A DNA stretch of 64,000 nt from Apium graveolens (Eukaryota > Streptophyta > Magnoliopsida > Apiales > Apiaceae). The position numbers and the translations under genes were made by a program. Below are positions 1-12,184 of this stretch, in pieces. Location: positions 28,585,429-28,649,428 of the forward strand of contig NC_133648.1 in assembly GCF_009905375.1 (NCBI RefSeq), written 5' to 3'. Every line of letters starts with the position of its first letter. Position 1 is the stretch's first letter. A model generated the notes under the pieces. That model was not told where the DNA came from and did no database searches. It was given only the letters and a program-made list of their open reading frames with translations.

Positions 1-676
1 TTGGGTTCTCAAGTACAATATCCTCAGAGAGGTGGTTAGTAAGCATCATTAAAAATCTAGTATAGTAAACATTTTTACCCCTCTTATTTAGCTCCCCTAA
101 CTTACACCCCAACTCAAATATGACAAGATCATTAAAGTTGAAAATTTTATCAGTTACTAGCATGTAAAGCATGTTGAGCATAGAGATATTAACTGAATCA
201 AAATTATTAATTTTACTAGAAAATACGTTAGTAACTACATCATATAGATAACTCCACTCCTTCCTAAGACCCAATCTCCTAATCTCACTTAATTTGGAAG
301 TAGAGAGTACATAGCCCATGGAATTAAGCATATTAACAATGTCAGTGTCTGTGTGTGGAGAAGTTACAGTATTATCAGGAATTTTGAAACATGCTTTTAC
401 AATATCACTATTAACACAGAATTCCTTACCTTTAATAGTGAAAGTGATAGTATTATCAGTTGAGTCATATGTTGCAGTCGTTCACATTTCTTCAACAATC
501 TTAAAGTAAATGGTGGGTGATTCCAGCATGGCATAGTTGAGTTTGCAGTTCTTCACAAAATCCATCATTTTATGGTAGTCCCCAGACTGCTGAATCCCCT
601 TGTTCACTAGAGCTGTGAAGTTGTTCTTCTCGTATATAAATCCAGTTTGAGACATGATCTTTACGACTGGTGCCAT
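1..676 (-). pseudogene. ORF3 of copia element A, N-terminal part
   Basis: The ATG at 676 was chosen because the following peptide (MAPVVKIMSQTGF) is shared with ORF3 of element 2 at 27328. An upstream ATG at 802 is in frame but lies in the presumed leader. The frame is open to about 484, where a TGA replaces a codon that is TGG (Trp) in element 2. After that, recognisable ORF3 sequence continues to the window edge. I know of no catalytic domain in this ORF. In SIRE-like elements a third ORF after pol is often called env-like, but I see no signal peptide or clear membrane segment here. Function unknown. Confidence 0.7.
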
Positions 677-785
677 TGTTAGAGAGTAAAAACTTGCAGA
701 GAGAGAATAAGTGCTTTTGAGAAAGAGAGAAGTAAGAGCATATGGTTTGAGAATGATAAAAGAAAAGCAATGAAAATGAATTATG

Positions 786-793
786 CTTTTATA
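786..793 (-). promoter_or_regulatory. TATA box upstream of ORF3 (element A)
   Basis: On the minus strand a TATAAAAG box lies 110 bases before the ORF3 ATG at 676 and is followed by a pyrimidine-rich leader. The same box occurs at the same distance in element 2 (27215). The promoter role is inferred. Confidence 0.55.
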
Positions 794-932
794 CTCTCTC
801 AAAAATAACTGTCAAAAATAATAAATTAAAATAAAGTAACCAATAAGAATTGCCCAAAATAGCCGTTTAAAAAATAAACTGTAAAAATTCCATCAATTAT
901 CCGTCATGTTATGCTTACAAACTGTAAGTATA

Positions 933-1101
933 CTCGATGGATAATGTTCAGAGAATCAACGGCTAAGAATAAGACAATTCGACGGATGAGGATAAATCAG
1001 TTATCCGTCGAGACATAAAATATTCCAGAAAATAAATGATTTTATTAACAGATTGTATACCGACGGATGATCAAACTCGATGGATAATGATCATCCGTCG
1101 A
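933..1101. repeat. ACGGAT-motif cluster between pol and ORF3 (element A)
   Basis: Six copies of the family motif, in both orientations, occur at 933-942, 979-989, 1002-1011, 1061-1070, 1077-1086 and 1092-1101. Forward form is T/C-CGAC/TGGATR; inverted form is YATCCGTCGA. The cluster starts about 140 bp upstream of the ORF3 TATA box. The rest of 800-1195 is AT-rich non-coding sequence. Confidence 0.8.
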
Positions 1102-1195
1102 GATGTAAATTTTGACCTAGCCAAAATTTCATCCAAGACTGAAAAATAAATTAAATTTCTGGCTGCATTACAACTTGCAAATTATCTGAAAAAAT

Positions 1196-4100
1196 TTAAG
1201 AGTAATTAAGCATACCTAACTCACTTACCAACCTTGAAAAGGTGGATTCATCCAGTGGTTTGGTAAATATATCTGCAAGCTGCTTTTCACTTGGAACAAA
1301 ATGTAGTTCCACAGTACCATTCATTACATGTTCCCTTATGAAGTGGTACTTGATGTCTATGTGCTGTGTTCTTGAATGTTGTGCTGGATTTTCAGTGATG
1401 GCAATTGCACTTGTGTTATCACAGAAAATGAGAATCCTTTCCACTTGCAGGCCATAGTCTAACAATTGGTTTTTCATCCACAAAATCTGTGCACAACAAC
1501 TGCCAGCTGCAATATATTCAGCTTCCGCTATAGAAGTACAAACTGAATTTTGCTTTTTACTAAACCAGGACACAAGCTTGTTTCCTAGAAATTGACAGGT
1601 TCCTGTTGTACTTTTTCTATCAATTCTGTAACCTGCATAATCTGCATCTGAATAACCAGTTAGATCAAAACCAGAATCTCTAGGGTACCAAATGCCAAGT
1701 TTTGGTGTTCCCTTGAGATATCTGAAAATTCTCTTAATAGCTACTAAGTGAGATTCTCTAGGATCAACCTGAAATATAGCACAAAGACATGTAGCTAACA
1801 TTATATCTGGCCTACTAGTTGTTAAGTACAGAAGTGAGCCAACCATGCCCCTATAACTTGAAATATCCACAGACTTTTCAGTAGTGTTTAATTCAAGCTT
1901 AGTTGTAGTGGCAATGGGAGTTTTTGCAGATGTGCAATCCATTAGATCAAACTTCTTTAAAAGATCATAAATGTATTTAGTTTGACTAATGAATATTCCA
2001 TCACTAACTTGCTTAACTTGCAAACCAAGAAAGTAAGTTAGTTCTCCCATCATGCTCATTTCATACTTACTTTGCATCAATTTGGCAAATGTTTTGCAAA
2101 GTTTCTCATCTGTGGAGCCAAAAATAATGTCATCTACATAAATTTGAACAAGTATACTAGAGCCATTAACATTTCTAAAGAATAAAGTTTTGTTTATAGT
2201 ACCTCTAGTGAAGTGATTCTTTAAAAGAAACTTTGATAAAGTGTCATACCAGGCTCTAGGTGCTTGCTTCAGTCCATAAAGTGCTTTCAAAAGATAGTAG
2301 ACATATTCTAGAAAATTTGGATCTTCAAAACCAGGAGGCTGACTCACATAGACTTCCTCCTCCAAATCTCCATTCAGGAAGACACTTTTGACATCCATTT
2401 GATAGACCTTGAAATTGGCATGGGTTGCATAGGTTAAGAAGATCCTGATGGCTTCAAGTCTTGCAACAGGAGCAAATGTTTCATAAAAATCTATTCCTTC
2501 TTGTTGACAATAGCCCTTAACAACCACTCTAGCTTTGTTCCTGACTACTATGCCATTTTCATCCATCTTGTTTCTAAATACCCATTTGGTGTCTATTAGA
2601 TTCTTTTCTTTGGGCTTGGGTACCAGCTTCAATACTTTGTTCCTTTCAAATTGGTTTAGCTCCTCGTGCATAGCTAAAATCCAATCAGGATCCAACAAAG
2701 TTTCTTCTACCTTCTTTGGTCCTTCCTTAGAGAGGAAGCTGCTATATAGACATTCTTCTTGAGTTGCTCTCCTTGTTTCAACTCTAGAAGATACATCACC
2801 AATGATGAGCTCAAAGGGGTGATCCTTTATCCATATCATTTGTTGAGGTAGAATAGCTCTAGATGAAGAGGCCTCATTGTTGTCTTGATGTGTGATTGAG
2901 TTTTGATTATTAGAAACTCCCCCTGAGTTAATGGATCTTTGATTTGAGAAAGGGGAACTTTCTGTAAGTGATCTATACTGACTTTCAGCTTCTTTTGATG
3001 GCCCGACGGATGGTGAATTTTGAGTACCGACGGATGGAACTGGTTGTCTCCCGATGGATAAAGTAGATTGTCTCCCGATGGATGAAGCATTTTGCAACTC
3101 GACCGATGTTGAATTTTGTGCTTCATTAGTAGTGGATTTTTCTGCATTATCTTTTGATACTATTTCTTGATCACTTTCATCATCACTGTCATCACTAACC
3201 ATCTCCACATTGTCAAATTTGAGGCTCTCATGGTAATCTCCATCTTGCAGTCCTTCAATCTTTTTATCATCAAACACAACATGTATTGATTCCACAACAA
3301 TGTTGGTTCTCAGATTGTAGACTCTGTATGCTTTACCAACAACATATCCAATAAAAATTCCTTCATCTACTTTAGCATCAAACTTCCCATTCTGATCAGT
3401 TTGATTTCTCAAGATATAATATTTGCAGCCAAAGACATGAAGAAAATTTAGAGTTGGCTTCTTGTTCTTGAACAATTGATAGGGAGTCGTGCATTTTGCT
3501 TGATTAACCAGAGAAATATTCTGAGTGTAGCATGCAGTATTTACAGCTTCAGCCCAGAAATATGTTGGTAACTTAGATTCTTCAAGCATTGTCCTTGTAG
3601 CTTCAATAAGTGATTTCTTCTTTCTTTCTACTACTCCATTTTGTTGTGGAGTTCTTGCTGCTGAAAACTCAGGCAAAATCCCATTTTCTTCACAAAATGC
3701 TCTCATGACAAAATTCTTGAACTCAGTTTCATTGTCACTCATGATTCTTCTAACTTTAAAATAAGGATGATTGTTGACTTGCCTTATGTGATTGATGATG
3801 ATTTTACTAGCCTCATCTTTGGACTTAAGGAAATATGTCCAAGAGAACTTTGAGAAATCATCTACCATTACTAGGCAAAATCTTTTCCTTGAGATGGACA
3901 ACACATTGACTGGTCCAAACAAATCCATGTGTAGCAGTTGCAAAGGTTCTTCAATTGTTGAATCAAGCTTCTTTCTGAATGATGCTTTAGTTTGCTTTCC
4001 CTTTTAGCAAGCATCACACAGTCCATCCTTAGAAAATTCCACTTAAGGAATGCCTCTAACCAGTTCTTTCTTTACAAGTTCATTCATGGTCTTGAAGTTT

Positions 4101-4543
4101 AGATGGGATAGCTTCTTGTGTCATAGCCAACTTTCATCTTGACTTGCTTTACTGAGAAGACAAGTAACAAATTATGCATTTGATGAGTTGAAGTCAGCTA
4201 AGTACACATTCCCTTTTCTCACTCCAGTGAGAACCACTTTGTTGCTTCTCTTGTTTGTCACAACACAGGCTTCTGAGTTGAAAGTTACTAAATTGCCTTT
4301 ATCACACAGCTGGCTGATACTCAACAAATTGTGCTTGAGACCATCCACTAAGGCAACCTCCTCAATGATGACATTGTCTTTTAAAATCAAGCCATATCCT
4401 ACAGTATAACCCTTGCTTTCATCTCCAAAAGTAATACTTAGGCCAGCTCTCTCCTTGAACTCTGTGAGCAGGGAAGAATCACCAGTCATGTGTCTTGAAC
4501 AGCCACTATCCAAGTACCATAGATTCTTTCTGTTTCCCTGCAC
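1196..4543 (-). pseudogene. pol of copia element A: protease, integrase, RT, RNase H
   Basis: The polyprotein reads leftward. The protease segment (4543-4172) has the aspartic site DSGCSRHMTG followed by a pre-integrase region. Between 4174 and 3943 three in-frame stops interrupt the integrase zinc-binding region (WHKKLSHLN then CDAC). From 3943 the frame is open for 915 codons. The integrase core has Asp7, Asp70 and Glu106 (SDNETEF, then NGVVERK). A low-complexity acidic linker follows, then the Ty1-type RT with [10 protein letters not shown], then RNase H ([23 protein letters not shown]), ending at the stop codon 1196-1198. The long open frame suggests a fairly recent copy. It is called a pseudogene because of the stops before 3943. 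Confidence 0.88.
3003..3108 (-). repeat. 24-bp phased motif array in the pol linker (element A)
   Basis: Five copies of the family motif start at 3003, 3027, 3051, 3075 and 3099, exactly 24 bp apart. They lie between the integrase and RT domains and encode an eight-residue repeat with the pattern S-(I/V)-(G/E). Motif bases are kept more strictly than the intervening bases. Confidence 0.85.
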
Positions 4544-4557
4544 ACATTAAAATCAAA

Positions 4558-6712
4558 TCAAGTTGATTTTGGTACCCAAGCTTCCTTGGGTCCTACCTTG
4601 TTAGCTTTCTTCTTCTGTTTCTTAGGTTTGATCTCATTTGACTTGGGGATATCAGATTCATCCTTAGTCATTTGAGTTGGACCTTTGAAACCATTCATTG
4701 CAACAGAATTGTCATGCACATTTTGATTAATAGGAAATGGCATGCTATTAGTAAACATGTTATTCCAGTAGGGCATGCTAAATGGCATTTGAGGCATACT
4801 AAATGCAGCATAATAAGAATTAGGTGCAAATGGCATAATAGCAAATTGTGCATTCATATTCTGTGTAGTCATAGCATTCATAGGCATAAAAGGCATGACA
4901 TTCATGTTGGGAAAAGGAGGTGGCACAGATATGGATGTAGGCATGGTAGTTTTGCAATTAACAAACAGATGATTTACACTACCACACTTAACATAGATTT
5001 TTCTTGGAGCATACTTATCAGGTGTGTAGTTGTTATGCTTATTAATCCCTACTTTACCATTTCTATTTTTTTTCCTTTTAGCCTCTGTTTTAACCTCAAT
5101 CTTTTCTAGTCTGTTATTCAATTGCTTGATAGACAGATGACCAACATTCACTTTCTTCTCCTTCCTCACTTGACTAGATTCTCCTGAAATGAAGTTTTTG
5201 GAAACTGATCCATATTTTTCATTTAACTTGACAAGTTTGGCTTTACTCACTTGTTTGCTCGCAGCCGACGGATGAGGATTTATGTCACTCAACAAATAAT
5301 CCTTTTGATTATCCGACGGATAAATTTCATCATCCGTCGAGTCCACATCTGTTAGCAATCCTTCAACCAAATTGGATTCCAGCTTCTCCTTATTCTTCTT
5401 CCAGGATGCATCACAAAAGGACTCAATACCTTGAACTTTGGTGTTTTGAGCATGAACATCTCTAGATGTTTTCCATGCCTTAATCACCTCCTGTTCTCGT
5501 TCAAGCTGCTTATTCAAAATCTCTTCTTTCTTCAAGGACTCAGTTAATTCATCCTTAGCAATCTTGCACTCAATTCTCAATTTTTCAAATTCAATAAACT
5601 GAGACTCTAACACATTATTCCTCTCACTTAAAAACAAATTGTTTTATTTGATTTTAGCATTTTCCTAAGTGAGAGACTTAATTGTAACACGCAAATGATG
5701 TAATTCTGTAGACATGTCATTTATTGCATCATTACACTCAGCTTTAAATAAATGTGCAAGGTTAGTGGTGATTAACTGATTACTTGAATAACTTGTCTCT
5801 GTTTGATCAGACTTGGCTATTAGGGCTAGATTGACATAGCTGACATCCTCATCTTCATCCAGACCATCTGCTGCCCAGTCATTTTCTTGTGTAATGAAAG
5901 CCCTTTCCTTTTGTTTGAGCAACTCAAAATATTTCTGTTTATAATCCACAGCCTCAAACTTCTTCTTGCTGGAATCTGACTTTCTACACTCACTGGCAAA
6001 GTGCCCTGCCAAGCCACATTTGAAACATTTGAATTTTGATTTATCCACCATGTTTCTATTTGGCTTAGCTGCTCCAAAGTTCTTCTTGAACTTGAGCTTG
6101 GCAAATATTCTGGAAAGAAATGCTAGATGTTCATCAATGTCGTCCATATCATCTTGGCTCAAAGATTCTTCATTTTCTGCTACTAGCCCCTTGCCCTTGT
6201 TTTCACAGACCTTTGAAGTAGACTCAACAACTTCTATCTTCATCTCCTTCTCTTTTTCTGACTCAGCAACTAGTGCAATGGATCCTCCTTTCTTTCTCCC
6301 TTTCTCCATTCTTTCATCTTGCTCTATTCCAATCTCATAAATCTTTAGAATGCCATACAGTCTCTCTAGTGTAAACTCCTTGTATTCTTGTGAGTTTCTC
6401 AAGGAGACTGTCATTGGATTCCATTCTTTTGGTAGGGATCTCAGAAATTTGAGGTTAGAATCTTTGGTTTGGTAGACTCTTCCATGCAGCTTTAGAGCAT
6501 TTAGTAGCTTTTGAAATCTACTAAAGATATCAGTGAGAGTTTCACCTTCTTCAAAGTGGAAATACTCATATTGCTAAATTAGTAACTACATCTTGTTTTC
6601 TCTAACTTGTTCAGTGCCATCACAGATTATTTGAATGGTGTCCCAAACCTCCTTGGCTGTCTTGCAATTGATGATGTTGTCAAACATGTCACCATCAACT
6701 CTATTGAATGAT
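4558..6712 (-). pseudogene. gag of copia element A, N-terminally truncated
   Basis: The gag polyprotein is read from 6712 to 4558. It starts inside the Ty1-type gag core (UBN2-like region, with VDGDMFDNI near the left junction). It continues through SLPKEW and a zinc knuckle of the CX2CX4HX4C type (CFKCGLAGHFASEC, about 6020) and then a lysine-rich segment with coiled-coil character. A second, Cys-poor knuckle-like segment (VKCGSVNHLFVNC) and a Met/Asn/Pro-rich tail follow. Stops break it near 6575-6590 and near 5640-5665. The motif copies near 5262-5345 are part of the coding sequence. Gag would form the particle and bind RNA. The 5' end is lost. Confidence 0.85.
5262..5342 (-). repeat. ACGGAT-motif copies inside gag (element A)
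   Basis: Motif copies occur at about 5263, 5312 and 5331, in both orientations. They are read as HPS, YPSD and STD in the peptide, a different frame from the copies in the pol linker. Confidence 0.75.
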
Positions 6713-9700
6713 TCTTTCTTTCGTACAAAGCTTTGTAGCAATTTCAATGCCCGCATGATAACTCATTATTGTCGGTGATTCAATTAACATCAACTGGTCA
6801 CTTCATCTTCCTTAGAAATCTATAATATGGACTATTAGTGCATCTTCTAGTGTTTGGAATGGTCATTCAACTTTTTTGTTCCCCTCCATCACTCTTACTA
6901 GTGCTAGAGTTTCATTCTTTAACGTTTGCTCATTTCAGCGCATCATCTCTGTCGATTATTTTATGTAAGAAGTTCTCGTTGCATTTCCACACGCTTGTCT
7001 CCTGTCACACGCTTAGTGTCAGATTTAACATTTATTCCTGTAGTAATGTATGGCACATCGTAGTCCTGTTGCCATCTTGAAGGAAGCGCCATTACATACG
7101 CAATTGATTGATACGGTTTAGAATCGTGGAACGCTCAGCTTCCGTTATTGGTTACACTTCTTTAATCATTTCCCGTTTAATATTTATAGTAACACAATAC
7201 CTTCCAGGTCATATTCGTTCTTTTTTCTAGCGCCTTAGATGTAATCGCGTTTATTGGGAACTGCTAGCAATGGCCTTTAAAGGGCGTGCACGATCTTCTT
7301 TGCCTTTTGTCTGCTCTAACAATGACATCCTTCATTCTTCCACGTTATCCTTCGTAAGGGATATCGGCGGCTATTTTTTTCCGGCTTGCATGGTAAGTAT
7401 ATCTACACAAATTTTCTCTTAATGATAGGCGATTCTCCTAACTGTTCCAAATAAAAGGCAAGCCGCTAGACGTATCTTCAATGGTGTAGATAGTTCTCTC
7501 GCCTTTCTTTTCGATTTGAGAACTCTAAGTCATACCTCTATTCGTTCTTTTTCATTAAATACTTTGGGAAATAATCAAGTTGTGAAATTAAATCTTGGGT
7601 TCTAACCTGGCACAATTTCCACGGGGGTCCCACTTTTACCCATCATCTCTTCCGTATTTATTACAATTTCGTCGGGTGGAGACCTATCATTTGCATGATA
7701 CAATATGCGGTCTTATTTAACCTATAAATCAAAATCCCCAAATAGCATGTTGGCTTACTTAGTTCCTGATAATCCTCATTCACAATTTTATTATAATAAA
7801 CTCTTATTCCCATTTGGGTCATTTACAAGTCGCAGTCACTAAAATTTTAATCTTCACCGTCCCATTTTCATTTTCAACCATGTCGAGTACTTACTTTCCT
7901 ACTCAATGACATCCTTTTCATATTCGGTCATGAGTAATATCCTTTTATGTTTTTAGGCATCTTTAAGTCTTCATGTTACGTAATAAAGGGTTCTCTTCAT
8001 GCGATCCTTCTCATCAGTTGTTCTGAAATTTGTCATCCCCAATATATATTTTCCTACTTAAAGTGTTGGCCACCACATTGGCCCACCACATGTCACGGGC
8101 CTCAAGTTGTGTAGACGTATCATTACAGTTCACACAAATTCCTATTTTTATCATTGAGTATTGTTAACACGGGGTTGTTACTAATTTTACCTTCACTTTT
8201 TTGAAAAATCTTATTCCTTGAATTCATACATGCTTAGTCTTTTTTGAATTCATTAGTATTTTTCCAATAATGTTTCATAGAAGCGTACCTTACTAATCAC
8301 GTTGGTATCTCTATTATCGTTCTTCTATAAACATGTTAAAGATCCTTATGATAATAACTAACATGGTATTCCCTTTTTAAAACAACTTACTCATCACGAG
8401 GCTCCGATTGCACCATCATAGCACTGAGTTTTCAGTCTCATATTATAACAATCGGTTCTCAACTATACCTCTCTTTGTTCGGAAATCAATCATCCTTGGA
8501 AGAATGATTTTCACGATATCGATGTAATTTAGACAATCTTAACAAGATTTCAAAATCTAATATCTTAAAAAATAATGAGCTCTGAATAAAAGAGTCGGAA
8601 CACTCAAAAGATTAATAACTTGGAAGAAAGAATACAACAAGGATTATCCTTTCATGTCCTTAGAATTTTATATTATGATATTATAGAGAATATCCTGTGA
8701 AAGCAATGATTGCTGAATAATAACATCATACGAATGATACTTGTAAGATTTCCCATTGAAAGAATACTTTTTCTTTCGAATAATAAAAGAAATTTTGAAT
8801 AAAATCCTCAACCAAAGGTTAACCATTGAGGTTTCAAAAAGATGCTAATTTGAAAGAAGGGATTTTATTCAATGATTAACAAATAAGAAAGTATATTGTT
8901 CTTCAATCACTTTATGATTTTAATTGGATATTCGTTATATAAATGAAAGTATAGAACATTTCATGAACAAAATATTTCATAAAACTGAACATGAATTCTC
9001 GTTTGAGTGGGCAACCTAGTTAGGTCTCAATTAAATCATTTTTTTAAAATTTCATCAACAATTAATCTTTCATATATAATGAATCGTGTAAAAAAAATGA
9101 TTAGAAGTAAAACTAGAAAAATTATAACTAGTCCATATCAAGCAATATTATCAACTGGCTAATAAAATGGCCAACTCAATTGGTTTGGCACATAGCAGCT
9201 AGCTAGGACGATTAGCTAAGCTTCCATCGAAATTAATTAAAAATTTGAATAGTTAGGACATTAACTAGTCGTTCATGAGAACATATACAACTAAGCATAT
9301 TTCAGTTTATTTGTAAAATCTCAACATCGTAACCACCGAAGAAATTTTCGGCTACCTGACTGCCGATTCTGAAATAAAGAGTTTTCAAATTTGGGTCGAG
9401 AGAGACAATTATAACTCTGAATCGAGTGGTCTTGGCATCGGAACAATCGGCAGCCTCTCAAATATTTCTTGCCAATAAAATGGTACACTCAGAGGTGCCC
9501 TCGTTCACATATTTTATCAGATTCTTAATTAGAATTGAATTCGGAATACCAATATCAAATTGATACCCTTACTATGATTTCAAAGTTCAATATACAATTT
9601 CATCCCGAATTGAAGAAAAAGATTCCCAAAGAATCTATGGATATTAGATCATCCATATTTTTAACAATTTGTTAAATATTTAAAATCTTGACTGAGAATA

Positions 9701-11185
9701 GTAAGTATGAAAGAAGAATCAAATGAAGATATTCATTATAAATATTCGACAATTAGTTGAGGAAAATTTATTAAGAATTCCTCGGATAGTTGAAACAAAG
9801 TATAAATAGCTCTAAGCTGAACAAGAAGATCATAATCTATGAATGAATGTTCATGGATCAATTAAAAGAATTGAATAAGTCTTGATGCGGAGAAAGACTG
9901 TTCAAGTTGTTGTCACATCATAAGTTCAAAGTAGGGAACTAAAAGGACTGCCTGATATGACTTATCAAGGCAATACGAATAATCAACAATTTGGAGGGAG
10001 TAGTGTGATGGTGAGTAGATGCCAAAATAATTCACTGATTATCATAACTCTCGTCATTATTCATCCGAAGATGATCTCATCTCTTCATATTCGTATTTCC
10101 ATGTTTCAACTAGTGTCTTTCTCAACATCATTTTAAAATCGCTTACTAACTTGACTTTCACAAGTATATCTGTCATTCAGGTGGTTTACCTCAAAGACCT
10201 TTCTCAAAATTATTCCAAAAGCATCTGGTAAGCCGATAGGGGCCTGCTAAACGTATCTGTTACTACTTACAAGTGGACAGTTCCCCCTGGGAACAGATCA
10301 AAGAGATCTCTCAGGGATCTCAATACAGTCCATAAGTTCAGTGGCATTTTTGTGTAAGTGAACATACATTATCGGATATATTAGAGGTCTACGAGTATAT
10401 ATACGTAGTCTTTGACATCATTTCTATCAAAAAATTCTGCTCTAGACTCATTAATCTATCCTTTTAGAAGGTTCTAAGATCGAACCATCGCTCGTTATAA
10501 TCTTACGCCATTTACTTACAGACATGCCATCAATTCTCGATGCTCCTGATCTCTGAGCTAAACCATCATGACCTTACATTTTAAGCAAACTAATAATATC
10601 ATGTAGTGTACTCATCTTTACGATAATATACATATATTACGCTCAAATCTTCCTTAATAGAAGTAAAATCCTCAAGGATATATTGGACACTATCTCTGCT
10701 GAATTCGTTATTCATATGGTCTTCATATCCTCATTGATAAAATGTTACTTTCAACTAATTTGGATAGTAAACTCAACTGTATATTAATAATTAGGATTCA
10801 TGGCTCTCGCATGTGATGCACCTTCATGGGAAACCTATAAAGAACTACGAGTAACAAAGCTCGTGTTGTCCAAATAAACATATGGTGTTGATAATACCGT
10901 CTTTACCCCAAATGCCCTGGAGACTCAACTCCGAGCTCTACATCCACATCCTTGCCAAATCAAATATGATTCCAATTTTTCTTCTCATCATTCTCATAAT
11001 CTCTGATGATCCTATTACTCATACCTTAATACCTCAAATATACGCTTATCCTAACCTACACATTGGGGCTATATCCAGTATTCCAATGATGAACTCTATA
11101 TGAGTTCTTACGCAATCTCGCATCTAGACAGACTCCTAACACTTTCGTCTCTGATTACTCTAACTTATTGCTCTGATGCCATTTC
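6713..11185 (-). mobile_element. Decayed Ty3/gypsy (chromovirus-like) internal region
   Basis: No long ORF survives. Three anchors on the minus strand identify the region. A primer binding site for initiator Met tRNA lies at 11170-11181, four bases from the LTR. A peptide WANVVANTLSRK at 8085-8050 matches the RNase H end (KANVVADALSRK) of chromoviruses. At 6780-6713 an integrase remnant resembling NNSYHASIGMAPYEALYGRK is readable with frameshifts. Their order (tRNA site, RNase H, integrase) and spacing fit one gag-pol region read leftward. Placement in the Tekay/Del clade is inferred from these motifs and the long LTR. The sequence between the anchors was not resolved. Short ORFs here, such as 6838-7080 and 10882-11103, look accidental. 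Confidence 0.72.
11170..11181 (-). other. Primer binding site, initiator Met tRNA
   Basis: The minus strand reads TGGCATCAGAGC, one base different from the usual plant TGGTATCAGAGC site. It begins four bases inside the LTR end at 11186 and fixes the element as minus strand. Confidence 0.8.
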
Positions 11186-12049
11186 TGTAACGCCCCCAAA
11201 TCTGGGGTCAGGAATCTGGGTTGTCACGCCATCCCTCAATCATGTATAACCTGTATTAACTCAATAATCCAATTATTCCATATCATAGACCCCAATCTCA
11301 AACACTAATAAGTTATATCCTTATAAATGACGTACAACAAGTATCATCTGTTATTACAACTCAAATGTACTTTACAAGATCGTAAACAATTATTCATAAC
11401 CTCTACATGAATTTACAATAATTAATATTGATATCTTATACCTATCTAAATTCTCTGGCCCACCTGAGACGAAGCTGCAAGGGTTTCTCCCCACGAATGC
11501 AAGTGACTAAGTCCCACACCGGCATACTTGTTATCTGTTGTGTTGTAATATTTAAAAGAAAGCAAGAGTGAGCAATGTTGCTCAGCAATAATGTATAAAA
11601 TAATTAGAAAATAACTGTTAAAGTAATACTTTGTCGTATAATAAGATGATTTGAAAACTTGGTGGTATACACCTTTTTCTGTTTAAATCAAATCAGATAT
11701 TTTATATATATCAAAATATCTTTACAATGCTCTCGATATTATTATGTACTTAGGAGAATCAATTTCTTGGTGTTATACACCTCTTTTCAAAATAATGTTT
11801 TCGATTGACTTATTAGTCTGCAAATACCTTAATGGTAAACCCAACACCTAGGCTTGGGTTACGGTATTGTATCCCAATTCTAATTGGAAGAATGGGACAT
11901 TTACCAGAGCCACTGCATACGATGATCAGTCGTAATACGGAAATCTGTAAACTTTTCTACTAGTAGAAGGACGACACCTTCGTATCCCAGTTATCACTCT
12001 GGCCGCATTCAAGCTATGTGTCCCATTATAGGTATGCACACACTTTATA

Positions 12050-12184
12050 GGTTCCTGAGTACACAGAGTACCTTCACCTGCGGTATCTTTCACAGGTTCT
12101 TTAGTACACAAAGTACCTTCACCTGCGGTACCTTTGATAGTCTCCCTAGTATTCAGAGTACTAGAGTCTACCCTCCTAGTCCTT
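12050..12184. repeat. 45-bp tandem repeat, three copies
   Basis: Three units begin at 12050, 12095 and 12140 with the core AGTACCTTCACCTGCGGT in the first two. The third is diverged. It lies inside the gypsy LTR. Confidence 0.75.

Larger units (their letters stand above)
1..6712 (-). mobile_element. Ty1/copia SIRE-like element A, partial
   Basis: Minus-strand order is gag (6712 to 4558), protease-integrase-RT-RNase H (4543 to 1196), a motif-rich spacer, then the start of a third ORF (676 to 1). The third ORF after pol and the gag-pol layout fit the SIRE/Maximus group of Ty1/copia. Neither LTR is present. The 3' end lies beyond base 1, and the 5' end (LTR and gag N-terminus) is missing at 6712, where the sequence passes directly into a Ty3/gypsy integrase fragment. 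By eye it closely matches element 2 (20384-33079) throughout, so the two are one family. The lineage name is inferred from structure. Confidence 0.9.

Noticed and set aside
4672..5109. A 145-codon plus-strand frame
   Set aside because: It is the antisense of the gag tail of element A and has no independent support.
10882..11103. A 73-codon frame next to the primer site
   Set aside because: It is on the strand opposite the element, has no family match I recognise, and sits in decayed sequence.
11170..11181. A tRNA-like segment
   Set aside because: Only the 12-base primer complement is present; there is no tRNA body.
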